A model generated the notes under the pieces. That model saw only the letters and a program-made list of their open reading frames with translations, made no database searches and was not told the origin of the DNA. The position numbers were made by a program, and so were the translations under genes. This document shows positions 52,146-60,605 of a stretch of 64,000 bases of DNA, piece by piece (within the stretch, counting starts at the first letter, position 1; each line of letters begins with the position of its first letter). The stretch comes from Kitasatospora sp. MAP5-34 (lineage in GTDB: Bacteria > Actinomycetota > Actinomycetes > Streptomycetales > Streptomycetaceae). The stretch lies in the NCBI RefSeq assembly GCF_029894335.1, contig NZ_JARXZC010000015.1, positions 62,001 through 126,000 on the forward strand, written 5' to 3'.

Positions 52146-52676
52146 ATGTCCAAGCACCACCGGCCGCCACTCCCCCACGACTTCCTGAGGCCCGTACCGT
52201 CCTTCTCGCTGACCAGCGAGGACGTACCGGACGGCGGGACGCTCTCCCAGGCGCAGGTACTGGAGGGCGGCAACGTCTCCCCGCAGCTGCGGTGGGCGGG
52301 CTTTCCGGCCGAGACGAAGAGCTTCGCCGTCACCTGCTTCGACCCGGACGCGCCCACCGGCAGCGGCTGGTGGCACTGGGTGCTGTTCGACCTCCCGGCC
52401 GACGTCACCGAGCTTCCGGCCGGCCTCGGCAGCGGCGACTCGGCCGACCTGCCGGCGGGCGCGATCCACGCCCGCAACGACTACGGGACGAAGAACTTCG
52501 GCGGCGCGGCCCCGCCCGCCGGCCACGGCCCGCACCGCTACGTCTTCACCGTGCACGCCTTGGGTGTTGAGAAGCTCGGCCTGGACGAGGACACCTCGGC
52601 GGCGGCCGTCAGCGGCACGCTGGGCTTCCTGGCCCTGGCCCGCGCGAGCGTGATCGCGGAGTACGAGAACAGCTGA
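52146..52676 (+). CDS. YbhB/YbcL-type PEBP (Raf kinase inhibitor-like) protein
   Basis: A 176-residue phosphatidylethanolamine-binding-protein family member. Core stretches are GGNVSPQLRWAGFPAETKSF, CFDPDAPTGSGWWHWVLFDL (the DPDAP and HW anion-pocket motifs) and GPHRYVFTVHALG. There is no signal peptide, so it is cytoplasmic. GGAGG precedes the ATG by ten bases. The bacterial function is unknown. Confidence 0.93.
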   Translation: MSKHHRPPLPHDFLRPVPSFSLTSEDVPDGGTLSQAQVLEGGNVSPQLRWAGFPAETKSFAVTCFDPDAPTGSGWWHWVLFDLPADVTELPAGLGSGDSADLPAGAIHARNDYGTKNFGGAAPPAGHGPHRYVFTVHALGVEKLGLDEDTSAAAVSGTLGFLALARASVIAEYENS

Positions 52677-52696
52677 CGGATCGTCAACTGTGCTGC

Positions 52697-52724
52697 GGCC
52701 CCGGGCGGGAGACCACCCGGGGCC
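52697..52724. terminator. Terminator between convergent genes
   Basis: A 9-bp stem GGCCCCGGG / CCCGGGGCC with a 10-base loop, 20 bp after the PEBP stop. Confidence 0.75.
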
Positions 52725-52753
52725 GAGACGTCCGGAGCCGGGGCCGGCCTGCC

Positions 52754-52918
52754 TCACGCCAGGGTGCGGGATCCGGCGGCGCGGACGGCGTGCCGTCCGC
52801 CGGCCCGGCTATGTCGGCGCCGCACGGTCGACCTGGTCCTGCGATGGCCGGATCCGCCGCCGGTCAGCAGGACGGCGAGCAGCGGCGGCGCGATGAGCAG
52901 TAGCAGAGTGAGTGCCAT
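52754..52918 (-). CDS. Small single-pass membrane protein
   Basis: A 54-residue frame: a hydrophobic helix right at the start (MALTLLLLIAPPLLAVLLTG) followed by an Arg/His-rich tail. An excellent GGAGGG site six bases before the ATG argues that it is translated. I do not recognise a family. The cationic amphipathic tail after a single helix is typical of small membrane regulators or anchors. Confidence 0.6.
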   Translation of the reverse strand: MALTLLLLIAPPLLAVLLTGGGSGHRRTRSTVRRRHSRAGGRHAVRAAGSRTLA

Positions 52919-53109
52919 GACGAACCCTCCGTGGACGGACCAACTGCTAGCCAGTCTCGCCGGATCGGTGGCGGAGAAACCTCGGCCACGGCTGTTCGCA
53001 GGCACAGTCACCCGTAGGGCTTAGCTGACGTTGGGTCAGTCGGACGCCTGCGAAACCGCGTTCGGGTGAGCGTTCCGGAACGGGCGTGCCCAGGCAGCGG
53101 GCCGGGGGT

Positions 53110-54030
53110 TCAGGCGGGCAGACCCGCGTGACGGCGGGCCGTGGCGGCGACGGCGGACCAGTCGCGCTCGGCGTCGCCGTGGGCGACCGCCTCGAGGAAG
53201 GCGTCCCGCAGGATGCTGCCGAAGGGCAGCGGCACGTGGGTCTCGGCTCCGGCGGCGAGGGCGAGGTTGACGTCCTTGAGGCCGAGGGCGAGGCGGAAGC
53301 CCGTGGGCTCGTAGCGGCGTTCGGCGACCATCGCGCCGTAACCGGAGTAGACCGGGCCGGGGAAGATCGTGCTGCTCAGCATCTCGACCAGGTCGCCGGG
53401 GCGGACCCCGTTGGCCTCGGCCAGGCTGCACGCCTCGGCCAGCGACTCGATGGCGCAGGCCAGCAGGAAGTTGGAGCTGATCTTGGCGGTGTTGGCGTGC
53501 TGCGGTTCCGTCCCGAGCCGCCAGGTCCGGCGGCCCAGGACCGCGAACAGGGGCTCCACCAGGTCGAGCAGCGCGTCCGGACCCCCGGCGAGGATGTTCA
53601 GCTGCCCGGCTGCCGCCACCTCGCTCCGCCCGAGCACGGGCGCGGCGAGGTAGCCGACACCGTGCTCGGCGTGCAACGCGGTGGCCCGGCGGGCGAGTTC
53701 GAGCGAGACCGTGGCCATGTTGACGTGCACCGAGGCCTTGGCGCCGGACAGCAGAGCCGGGTCGTGCAGCAGGCTCTCCACCGCCGCGTCGTCGGCGAGC
53801 ATCGAGACCACGACCTCGTTCCGGTAGATCTCGGCGAGGTCCGCCGCCGCCGTGGCCCCCTGGGCGACCAGCGCCTGCACCGGCCCGGCCGAACGGTTCC
53901 AGACCTGCACCCGGAACCCTGCCCCGAGCAGGTTGGCGGCCATGCCACGCCCCATCGCCCCCAGCCCGACGAAGCCCACCCGCTCGAACCCGGCTTTCCC
54001 GACGTCCACGCTCTGCACGATCCCGGTCAT
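53110..54030 (-). CDS. Beta-hydroxyacid dehydrogenase-family NAD(P) oxidoreductase
   Basis: A 306-residue enzyme of the 3-hydroxyisobutyrate / 6-phosphogluconate dehydrogenase family. The Rossmann motif is VGFVGLGAMGRGMAANLLGAG, with the cofactor loop VWNRSAGPVQAL. The substrate-region lysine lies in the helix HANTAKISSNFLLACAIESL, and the C-terminal helical domain contains GLKDVNLAL. GGAGGAG precedes the ATG. The substrate is unknown; members reduce short beta-hydroxyacids, glyoxylate-type compounds or imines. Confidence 0.9.
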   Translation of the reverse strand: MTGIVQSVDVGKAGFERVGFVGLGAMGRGMAANLLGAGFRVQVWNRSAGPVQALVAQGATAAADLAEIYRNEVVVSMLADDAAVESLLHDPALLSGAKASVHVNMATVSLELARRATALHAEHGVGYLAAPVLGRSEVAAAGQLNILAGGPDALLDLVEPLFAVLGRRTWRLGTEPQHANTAKISSNFLLACAIESLAEACSLAEANGVRPGDLVEMLSSTIFPGPVYSGYGAMVAERRYEPTGFRLALGLKDVNLALAAGAETHVPLPFGSILRDAFLEAVAHGDAERDWSAVAATARRHAGLPA

Positions 54031-54096
54031 CCCGCGTACTCCTCCGAGGCTGGTCCCGGGCCGGGGTCGACCCCCGGCCGGACCCCTGACTCTACG

Positions 54097-54396
54097 TCAG
54101 ATACCTGGCCCGGCCTCGGTGCCGTGGACGGTGTGGTGAGCGTTGTCCCGCAGGCTGACCAGGACGTCGAGGAGCGCGGCGAGCGGCTGGTACTCGGCGC
54201 GGACGGCGGGCCGGTGGCCCTGGGACTTGAGGGTGTCCCAGATCTGTTCCAGATGCTCGTGCAGCGTGGTGCGGGCGAGCAGTTGGGCTTCGGCGGCGTC
54301 CGGTTCGAGGCCGGCGAGCGTGGCCCGGTCCAGGTGCTCCACCGCGTCGGCGATCGTCAGAGCGGCATGACGGATGTTCGGTTCAGCCTCGGGCAC
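54097..54396 (-). CDS. Hypothetical helical protein
   Basis: A 99-residue, mostly helical, acidic protein (AEAQLLARTTLHEHLEQIWD and similar), without membrane segment. The GTG start has GGAAGG eight bases upstream. I do not recognise a family. Confidence 0.7.
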   Translation of the reverse strand: MPEAEPNIRHAALTIADAVEHLDRATLAGLEPDAAEAQLLARTTLHEHLEQIWDTLKSQGHRPAVRAEYQPLAALLDVLVSLRDNAHHTVHGTEAGPGI

Positions 54397-54666
54397 CGAT
54401 GGCGCCTTCCCCCTGGGTGTCTCTGCTTGTCATGACCGAGCTTAGGCCCCCCGCCGCCGGGGCGGGCGTCGTTCCGGCAGATCAGCCGGGGAGGCGGGAG
54501 CAGGAACGGGAGTTGGGACGGGAGTTGGGACGGGAGTTGGGACGGACCCGTTGCCGGGCCCGTGCTTGCCCTTCCCTTGGCGTCACCCGGGCGCAGTCCC
54601 GACACACCGTCAGCTGGAGTGAGCCTTACCGCGCCGCAACTCCCGAGGTCGGCATAGTGGTGGACT

Positions 54667-55737
54667 GTGCCCAGCTCTCCCCCGCCACCCAGCTCTCCCC
54701 CGCCACCCCGTGCTCTCCCCCGCCGCATGCTGCTGGCCGCCGCCACCGGTTCGCTGATCGGTCTCGCCGGCTGCTCCTCCGGCCGCAGCACCGCTCCGGC
54801 CACCACTCCCGCGCCTTCGACGTCCCCGCCCCCGTCGTCGTCACCCTCACCGTCCGCGCCGTCGGTTCTCTCGACCTCCGCCCCCGCCGCGCCCGGCGCG
54901 GCGCTGCCCGCCACCACCCCCTGGTTGCCGGGGCCCGGCGAGATCGACCCGGATGTGAAGCTGCGAGCCGTTCAGCTCGTCGAGGCGATCGGCGCCTGGC
55001 CCGCCGGCGGCGGGGGTGTCCCGGCAGCGCAGTCGCGGGTCTCCGCGCTCGGGCTCGATCCCGGCCTGGCCGGCCAGGCCGGCCCGCTGCTGCCGTCGGC
55101 CGACCGGGCCGCGCTCCAGGTCATCGACGCCCAGTACGGGGGCATCCTCGCCGACTCCGCGAGCGTGCTGGTCGTCTGCGACCAGTGGACGGGTGCCGCG
55201 AACGGCCCGGTGACCGCCGGGGGCACCACGGTGGACGTACGGCTGAGCAGCGCGCAGCCCCGGTGGACGGTGACGGCACTGCACCCGGCCGAGCCGGGCG
55301 CCCCCGCCACGCAGCTCACCACCCCGGCCCAGCAGGTACTGGCCGAGACCCGCATCCAGCTACCACCCGCAGCGCACGCGGACATCATCAGCGGAGCCGT
55401 CCACGACAGCGTCCTGCAAGCCATGCTGACGCTCGCCCGGACGTACTCGTTCTCCGTCAGCGTGGTCCGCTCCGGCCACCCGCTGGACGTCTTCGGCACC
55501 ACCCGCCCGAGCGACCACCCGCTCGGACGGGCCTTCGACGTCTGGCGGATCGACGGCCGCACGGTGGTCGACCCGGGGACGCCGACCGCTCTGGCGGACG
55601 GCTTCATGCGGGCCGCCGCCGCTGCCGGGTCCTACAACGTGGGCGGGCCCCGCCTGCTGTCCGGCGGTACGACCGCCAACCAGTTCTTCTCCGACAACAC
55701 CCACCACGACCACGTGCACGTGGGCTTCCTGACCTGA
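54667..55737 (+). CDS. Lipoprotein with M15/Hedgehog-like peptidase motif
   Basis: A 356-residue lipoprotein. A Pro/Ser-rich start with a basic RALPRR patch and hydrophobic stretch ends in the lipobox LAGC, followed by a long Pro/Ser/Thr linker. The C-terminal domain (about 240-356) contains SDHPLGRAFDVW and HHDHVHVGF. These match the SxHxxGxAxD and HxH zinc motifs of M15-type D,D-peptidases. It may trim peptidoglycan outside the membrane. The GTG at 54667 lacks a good ribosome site; the true start could differ by a few codons. Confidence 0.8.
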   Translation: MPSSPPPPSSPPPPRALPRRMLLAAATGSLIGLAGCSSGRSTAPATTPAPSTSPPPSSSPSPSAPSVLSTSAPAAPGAALPATTPWLPGPGEIDPDVKLRAVQLVEAIGAWPAGGGGVPAAQSRVSALGLDPGLAGQAGPLLPSADRAALQVIDAQYGGILADSASVLVVCDQWTGAANGPVTAGGTTVDVRLSSAQPRWTVTALHPAEPGAPATQLTTPAQQVLAETRIQLPPAAHADIISGAVHDSVLQAMLTLARTYSFSVSVVRSGHPLDVFGTTRPSDHPLGRAFDVWRIDGRTVVDPGTPTALADGFMRAAAAAGSYNVGGPRLLSGGTTANQFFSDNTHHDHVHVGFLT

Positions 55738-55791
55738 TACCTGAATACCTCGGACCACGCCCACCGCTCGGCGGGCGCAACCGTACGGCCG

Positions 55792-56727
55792 TCAGTGCGG
55801 GATGGTGTCGATCAGCTCGCGGGCACCCTGACGGAGCAGGGCGACCGCGACGGAGGTGCCCAGCGTCGCCGGGTCCAGCGGGCCGGCCCACTCGTGGGCG
55901 TCCAGGACGGTCTTTCCGTCCGGCGAGAAGACCCGGGCCCGGAGGGAGAGCCGGCCATCGCGTTCGGCCTTCGCGTAGCCCGCGATCGGCGAGTTGCAGT
56001 GCCCCTGGAGGACGTGCAGGAACATCCGCTCGGCGGTGGTCTCGCGCCAGGCGTCGGCGTCACCGAGGCCGGTGACCGCGCCGATGGTGGTGCTGTCCTC
56101 CTCGCGGCACTGGAGGGCGAGCACACCCGCGCCGATCGGCGGGCACATCGCCTCGACCGAGAGGATCTCGGAGATCCGCTCCGGCTGCCCGATCCGCTCC
56201 AGCCCGGACACCGCCAGCAGCAGCGCGTCGGCCTCGCCAGCCGCCAGCTTCTCCAGCCGCCGGTTGGCGTTGCCCCGCATCGGGACACAGACCAGGTGCG
56301 GGTGGGAGACCGCCAGCTGCGCGACCCGGCGGACGGAGGAGGTACCGATCCGCGCGCCCTCCGGGAGCTGGTCCAGCGTCAGCCCGGTGGGGTGGACCAG
56401 GGCGTCCCGTACGTCGTCGCGCTTGAGGAAGGCGGCGAACACCGTACCGGCCGGCAGCGGCCGGTCGGCGGGCACGTCCTTGACGCAGTGCACCGCGAGG
56501 TCGGCCTCACCCGCCAGCAGCGCCGCGTCGACCTCCTTGGTGAACGCTCCCTTGCCGCCCAGCATGGACAGATCACCCATCCAGCGGTCCCCCGAAGTGG
56601 TGACCGGCACCACCTCGGTCCGGATACCGGGGTGCAGGACAGCGAGTTCGGCCCGGACCCGCTCCACCTGGGCCAGCGCCATCGGGGACGAACGGGACAC
56701 GATGCGAATCAGCTCGGCAGAGGGCAT
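55792..56727 (-). CDS. hemC: Porphobilinogen deaminase (hydroxymethylbilane synthase)
   Basis: A 311-residue enzyme joining four porphobilinogens in tetrapyrrole synthesis. It shows [27 protein letters not shown], the catalytic aspartate in [11 protein letters not shown] (usual HSLKDVP), [23 protein letters not shown] and the dipyrromethane cofactor cysteine in [12 protein letters not shown]. The ATG lacks a ribosome site but follows TATCGT by seven bases, so the transcript may be leaderless. It stands alone, not beside hemA, hemB or hemD, and may be a second hemC of the genome. Confidence 0.93.
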   Translation of the reverse strand: MPSAELIRIVSRSSPMALAQVERVRAELAVLHPGIRTEVVPVTTSGDRWMGDLSMLGGKGAFTKEVDAALLAGEADLAVHCVKDVPADRPLPAGTVFAAFLKRDDVRDALVHPTGLTLDQLPEGARIGTSSVRRVAQLAVSHPHLVCVPMRGNANRRLEKLAAGEADALLLAVSGLERIGQPERISEILSVEAMCPPIGAGVLALQCREEDSTTIGAVTGLGDADAWRETTAERMFLHVLQGHCNSPIAGYAKAERDGRLSLRARVFSPDGKTVLDAHEWAGPLDPATLGTSVAVALLRQGARELIDTIPH

Positions 56728-56805
56728 ACAAGAAACGATAGCCCGTCAGTTCCCCTACCCCACAACCGGCTTGCCCGCCAGACGGACCCTCCACACGCGG
56801 GCAGC

Positions 56806-56829
56806 AGGGGCGCCCGCCGGGGCGCCCCT
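56806..56829 (-). terminator. Terminator of the DUF2071 gene
   Basis: A perfect 10-bp stem AGGGGCGCCC / GGGCGCCCCT with a GCCG loop, just past the stop. Confidence 0.75.
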
Positions 56830-56847
56830 TCGCTGGAGGTTGTTGGT

Positions 56848-57612
56848 TCAGGCGCTCCGGGCGCCGCCCGGGCGGGCCGGGAGCGCGAAGCGGACGGGGA
56901 CGCCCGGGGAGTAGAGGACGCTCACCGGGTCGTCCGGTGGCGTGGGGAGGCCGGCTGCCGGGAGCAGGTTCTGCTCGTACTCGAGGAGCTCGGCGCGGTG
57001 GAGCGGCCAGCGGGGGTGGGAGTTGGGGAGGTACATCTGGCGGCCGAAGAAGGAGCTGTGCATGCCCCAACGGGCCGTCAGGAAGTGTTCCAACTCGGTG
57101 GGTTCGTCGATCGGTTCGCCGATCCGGACGGAGATCCGGCTGTGTGCGTCGCGCGGTCCGGGCCAGCGTCGGGCGCTGCGGTAGGTGATGGTGTCGCCGA
57201 CCTGGCGGATGTCCATCCTGGACCAGAGGTAGGGCAGCCGGAAGGCCGCCCGCGCGACGGCCACCGGGAGCAGCCGGGAGGCGTCGAGCGAGCGGAAGAC
57301 GACGCCCCGCCGGCCGTGGGCGTCCACCGAGTACAGGCGGACGTTGGTCTCGGGGAAGGTCCCCAGGTACGGGAGGCCTGGCAGCCGGAACCACCCGACG
57401 CGGTGCATCCGGAAGGCGATCAGGCCGACGTAGGTGACACCGTCGAGGGTGTCGGGCACCGTACCGGGCGGCAGCAGCGGGGCCACGTCCGCCGGGTCGG
57501 CCGGCCAGTGCAGGAAGGCCAGGTCCAGCCAGGACTGGGTGAGCAGCGGGTGCGGCGTGGGCCCGGGCGGGTCCGCCGTGATGGGCTCCGGGACGAACGG
57601 TGGGTGCGGCAC
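56848..57612 (-). CDS. DUF2071/YqjF-family protein
   Basis: A 254-residue protein of the DUF2071 family. Typical stretches are QSWLDLAFLHWPADPADVAPLLPPG, TYVGLIAFRM, FPETNVRLYSVDAHGRRGVVFRSLDASR and a C-terminal VSVLYSPGVPVRFALP. No signal peptide. The fold is acetoacetate-decarboxylase-like, but the function is unknown. It starts at a GTG without a clear ribosome site, and is divergent from the gene for an unrelated membrane protein further right. Confidence 0.88.
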   Translation of the reverse strand: MPHPPFVPEPITADPPGPTPHPLLTQSWLDLAFLHWPADPADVAPLLPPGTVPDTLDGVTYVGLIAFRMHRVGWFRLPGLPYLGTFPETNVRLYSVDAHGRRGVVFRSLDASRLLPVAVARAAFRLPYLWSRMDIRQVGDTITYRSARRWPGPRDAHSRISVRIGEPIDEPTELEHFLTARWGMHSSFFGRQMYLPNSHPRWPLHRAELLEYEQNLLPAAGLPTPPDDPVSVLYSPGVPVRFALPARPGGARSA

Positions 57613-57677
57613 CGCACCAGCATCGCAGAGCCGTCCGGTTACCGGCCAGAGCAGGGCTGGTAGTTGAGGGGCGAGAG

Positions 57678-57708
57678 GGCCCGGCGGGCGTCAGCGGCCC
57701 GCCGGGCC
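57678..57708 (-). terminator. Terminator of the secreted nuclease-like gene
   Basis: A perfect 12-bp stem GGCCCGGCGGGC / GCCCGCCGGGCC with a 7-base loop, 14 bp past the stop. Confidence 0.82.
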
Positions 57709-57722
57709 GCGCGCGCCGAGAG

Positions 57723-58283
57723 CTACAGGCCGAGGCTGGAGAGGGCGGTGGTCCAGTCGGTCGCGATGGCGTTCTGGGCGGGGGCGAGCTCCACCCTGCC
57801 GGAGCAGACGGCGCGCTTCAGCGCGTTCTCGACCGCATCCTTCTGGCCGGAGGTGCCGACGCCGCTGTGCGGCTCGGGCCACAGGTTCCTCGGGTCCCTG
57901 GGCGCGCCGCCCAGCTCCAGCGGGATGAAGTGGTCCTCCTCGTAGTCCGAGGGGTTGGTGTCGCTGTAGCCGTACGCGATTATCTGCTGGACCTTCAGCT
58001 TGTTGGTGTACGAGGTGGGCGGCCGTACGGTCCCGGTCCAACCCGACACGCAGATGGTCGAGTTGATGGTGCTCTGGGTGACGGACGGGTTCACCGCTCC
58101 CGGCGTACAGGCCGGGTCGGGCAGCGGCAGGTACGCCTGCGAGCAGCTCCCGGCGGCGCCGGCGGCGCTCAGCGGGGAGCCGGCGGGGAGGACGGCCGCG
58201 TGGGCGGTGCCGGTGACGAAGCAGCCGGTGGCGAGGGCCAGGGCGGTGGTGGTGACGGCGATCCGCTGGTGCAGGGATCTCAT
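57723..58283 (-). CDS. Secreted HNH-nuclease-like protein
   Basis: A 186-residue exported protein with a Sec signal peptide (MRSLHQRIAVTTTALALATG, cleavage near AHA-A). The mature part has four cysteines and the stretch EEDHFIPLELGGAPRDPRNLW. This is the DHxxPLxxGGxxxxxNL pattern of HNH/endonuclease VII-like folds. GGAG lies five bases before the ATG. Such small secreted proteins are common in Streptomyces. DNA cleavage outside the cell is plausible but not proven; the second HNH histidine is not obvious. Confidence 0.78.
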   Translation of the reverse strand: MRSLHQRIAVTTTALALATGCFVTGTAHAAVLPAGSPLSAAGAAGSCSQAYLPLPDPACTPGAVNPSVTQSTINSTICVSGWTGTVRPPTSYTNKLKVQQIIAYGYSDTNPSDYEEDHFIPLELGGAPRDPRNLWPEPHSGVGTSGQKDAVENALKRAVCSGRVELAPAQNAIATDWTTALSSLGL

Positions 58284-58550
58284 CGTGACTCCATGGGAGT
58301 TGGCCCGGCAGAGGGCGGCCGGGTGAGGGGTGCGAGTGGGTGTATGTCCATGACAGCACCGGTCGCCGCCGCTTAGAAGTACCCGGGGGTGAACATTTCA
58401 TGACGCGCGTAGATACATTCCCACCCGCCCATCTCCGGACGGCAACCACCTTGTGCAGAAGCACATCTGAACGAGCGAATGGTCAAGCCCCGCCCTCGCC
58501 GAACGAGCCTTGGTGATCACCGGCCCGGCCGGTCGGCCAGAATGTCGACC

Positions 58551-59411
58551 ATGGACGAGAGCAAGCCCCCCGGGACCGGGGACCAGATTTCGAGCGGAAA
58601 CAGCGGTGGCGGCGACTCCGGACCGGCCGACCCAGGCGGCGTGACGGTGAGTCAGCACGAGCTCACCGAGCTGCTGCACCGTCGCCTGGACCGGCTGGAG
58701 CGGCTGCTCGAACCAGTCTCGAAGCTGCCCACCGAGCCGGAGCAGCCGCCGGCCTGGCGCCAGGCCACCGAGGGCGAACAGCGCTGGGCCGCCGGCGTGA
58801 CCGTCCTGATCGCGATCGGTCTCCAGCTCTTCCTGCCACCCCGCCTGACGATCCATCCGCACTGGATACTGCCGGCCCTCGAACTGGTGATGATGATCGG
58901 GCTGGTCGCCTTCAACCCGCACCGCCGGCTCCGACTCGACCGCAGGTCGCGGCTGCTGCGCACGCTAAGCCTGAGCCTGGTCGCCGCGATCAGCCTGGCC
59001 AACGGCTGGTCGGCGGTGAAGCTGGTACGCGAGTTGCTGCACAGCGCCGGCGCACCCAACGCGCTCGCGCTGCTGGGCACGGCCGGTGCGGTCTGGGCCA
59101 CCAACGTCATCGCGTTCGCGCTCTGGTACTGGGAGTGGGACCGTGGCGGACCGGTCGCCAGGGCCCTCGGCACCAAGGACTACCCGGACTTCCTGTTCCC
59201 GCAGATGCAGCAGGACGGCCTCGCCCCGCCCGACTGGGAACCGGCCTTCCTCGACTACCTCTACGTCGCCTTCACCAACGCGACCGCCTTCAGCCCCACC
59301 GACACGATGCCGCTCTCGACCTGGGCGAAGCTGCTGATGAGCCTGCAGTCCGTCGTTTCGCTGCTGACGGTGCTCCTGGTGGTAGCCCGGGCGGTCAACA
59401 TCCTGCAGTAG
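58551..59411 (+). CDS. Integral membrane protein, unknown
   Basis: A 286-residue protein: a Gly/Ser-rich hydrophilic N-terminus with a helical segment (ELLHRRLDRLERLLEPVSKL), then four to five membrane helices. The last pair flanks YVAFTNATAFSPTDTMPLS, which looks like a short re-entrant or pore-type loop between helices, as in two-helix ion channels. Starts at 58542 and 58551 are both possible. The family is recurrent in actinobacteria but without assigned function. Confidence 0.8.
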   Translation: MDESKPPGTGDQISSGNSGGGDSGPADPGGVTVSQHELTELLHRRLDRLERLLEPVSKLPTEPEQPPAWRQATEGEQRWAAGVTVLIAIGLQLFLPPRLTIHPHWILPALELVMMIGLVAFNPHRRLRLDRRSRLLRTLSLSLVAAISLANGWSAVKLVRELLHSAGAPNALALLGTAGAVWATNVIAFALWYWEWDRGGPVARALGTKDYPDFLFPQMQQDGLAPPDWEPAFLDYLYVAFTNATAFSPTDTMPLSTWAKLLMSLQSVVSLLTVLLVVARAVNILQ

Positions 59412-59423
59412 TGTGACGAACCG

Positions 59424-60347
59424 TCAGCCGGTGTAGTGCCTGGGGTCGTCGCGTTCACCGACGGGCGGGAGGTTGCGGGCCGGGGTCTCGACCGGCGGCG
59501 AGTCGTCCGGCCGCCTTCCGGCCGCGCGCTGCCAACCGGCCCGGGCCCGGGGGTGGAAGCGGCGGTCGTGCGGCAGCAGCCGCCACCCGGCGTCGGCCAG
59601 GCGGGCGAGCAGGCGTAGCCGGCGCTCGTCGGCCGGGGTCCAGCCGTGTCCCAGCCGCTCGCGTACGGCCGGCGGGTACAGCCCGACGGTGAGCCAGACG
59701 AACGGCCGGACCACCAGCGGACGCAGCAGGGCCCAGAGTGGCTCGGGCAGCCACGAGAGAGCGGGCGGGCGGCCGATCCGGCCGATGTCCAGGACGGCGC
59801 GGGCCGCCCGGTTGTCCTCCAGGACCTCGGCGCACATGTGGTCCCAGTACCGTTCGAAGGCCTCCCAGTCCGGCGGCACCGGTCGCATGCTCATCCCGTA
59901 CAGGGCGTACCACTGCACCTGCTCGCCGTACAGCTGCCGCTTCTGCGGCACGGTGAGCCCACCCGCCAGGCGGTCGGCCAGCACCACCGTGCTCATGAAG
60001 AACGTCGCGTGCGCCCAGTAGAAGGTGTCGGGGTCGAGCGCGTGGTACGGGCGGCCCTGCCGGTCGACGCCCTTGACCAAGTCGTGGTAACCGCGCACCG
60101 CGCGGGCGGTCCGCACGGCGTTCGGGCCGTCGTAGACCACGCCGTAGATCGGGTAGAGCGAGCGGTGCAGGCGTTCCCAACGCTCGTCCAGGAAGCCGGA
60201 GTGCTCCTCGACGCCGGCGCCGAGCCCCGGATGCATGTTCTGCAGGGAGCCCGCCCACAAGGCCAGCGCCATCCCGCGCCAGTCCCCGAAGTACCTCCAG
60301 GTCAGGGAGGACGGGCCCAGTGGCGCCGGGGCCTCTCGCTCGCTCAT
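59424..60347 (-). CDS. DUF2236 / MpaB-like oxygenase-family protein
   Basis: A 307-residue protein of the DUF2236 family, which includes the heme-containing latex-clearing protein and MpaB-type oxygenases. Family stretches are LTWRYFGDWRGMALALWAGS, VYDGPNAVRTARAVRGYHDL, the histidine-bearing DTFYWAHATFFMSTVVLADR, and YGEQVQWYALYGMSMRPVPPDW. The ATG at 60347 has GGAG seven bases upstream. Heme binding is inferred from the family. Confidence 0.88.
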   Translation of the reverse strand: MSEREAPAPLGPSSLTWRYFGDWRGMALALWAGSLQNMHPGLGAGVEEHSGFLDERWERLHRSLYPIYGVVYDGPNAVRTARAVRGYHDLVKGVDRQGRPYHALDPDTFYWAHATFFMSTVVLADRLAGGLTVPQKRQLYGEQVQWYALYGMSMRPVPPDWEAFERYWDHMCAEVLEDNRAARAVLDIGRIGRPPALSWLPEPLWALLRPLVVRPFVWLTVGLYPPAVRERLGHGWTPADERRLRLLARLADAGWRLLPHDRRFHPRARAGWQRAAGRRPDDSPPVETPARNLPPVGERDDPRHYTG

Positions 60348-60361
60348 GAGATCACTCCAAC

Positions 60362-60395
60362 GGATCGCTGCACCGGATCGCTGCACCGGATCGCT
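60362..60395. repeat. 13-bp tandem repeat, 2.6 copies
   Basis: GGATCGCTGCACC twice followed by GGATCGCT, directly upstream of the DUF2236 gene. Confidence 0.9.
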
Positions 60396-60441
60396 CTGAT
60401 GATCACTCCGGGCGCTGCTGTCCTACCAACACACCAACGCA

Positions 60442-60462
60442 TGTCGTCAGATAGTGACGACA
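60442..60462 (-). promoter_or_regulatory. Perfect inverted repeat upstream of the DUF2236 gene
   Basis: TGTCGTCA and TGACGACA separated by five bases form a 21-bp operator-like site about 95 bp before the start. No candidate regulator gene is adjacent within the window. Confidence 0.6.
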
Positions 60463-60536
60463 GCGGCACTCGGAGTCAATGAGGCCGCGCTTCGACGGGA
60501 TCCGGCCGCGATCCGGCCGAATCTGACGGGCGGAGA

Positions 60537-60568
60537 GGTTGTTAGGCAAACCTCAGTTGCCCTAGTGT
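60537..60568 (+). promoter_or_regulatory. Promoter with DmdR/IdeR-type iron box
   Basis: TTGTTA (60539-60544), an 18-base spacer and TAGTGT (60563-60568) form a promoter. The 19-bp site 60537-60555 matches the DtxR-family box TTAGGTTAGGCTAACCTAA at 13 of 19 positions, with the right half strongest (TTAGGCAAACCTCA). Metal-dependent repression of the ZIP gene is the likely consequence. Confidence 0.65.
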
Positions 60569-60605
60569 CTGCCCGCTACCCTCAGCTCGTCCCCACGGAG
60601 CCGTC

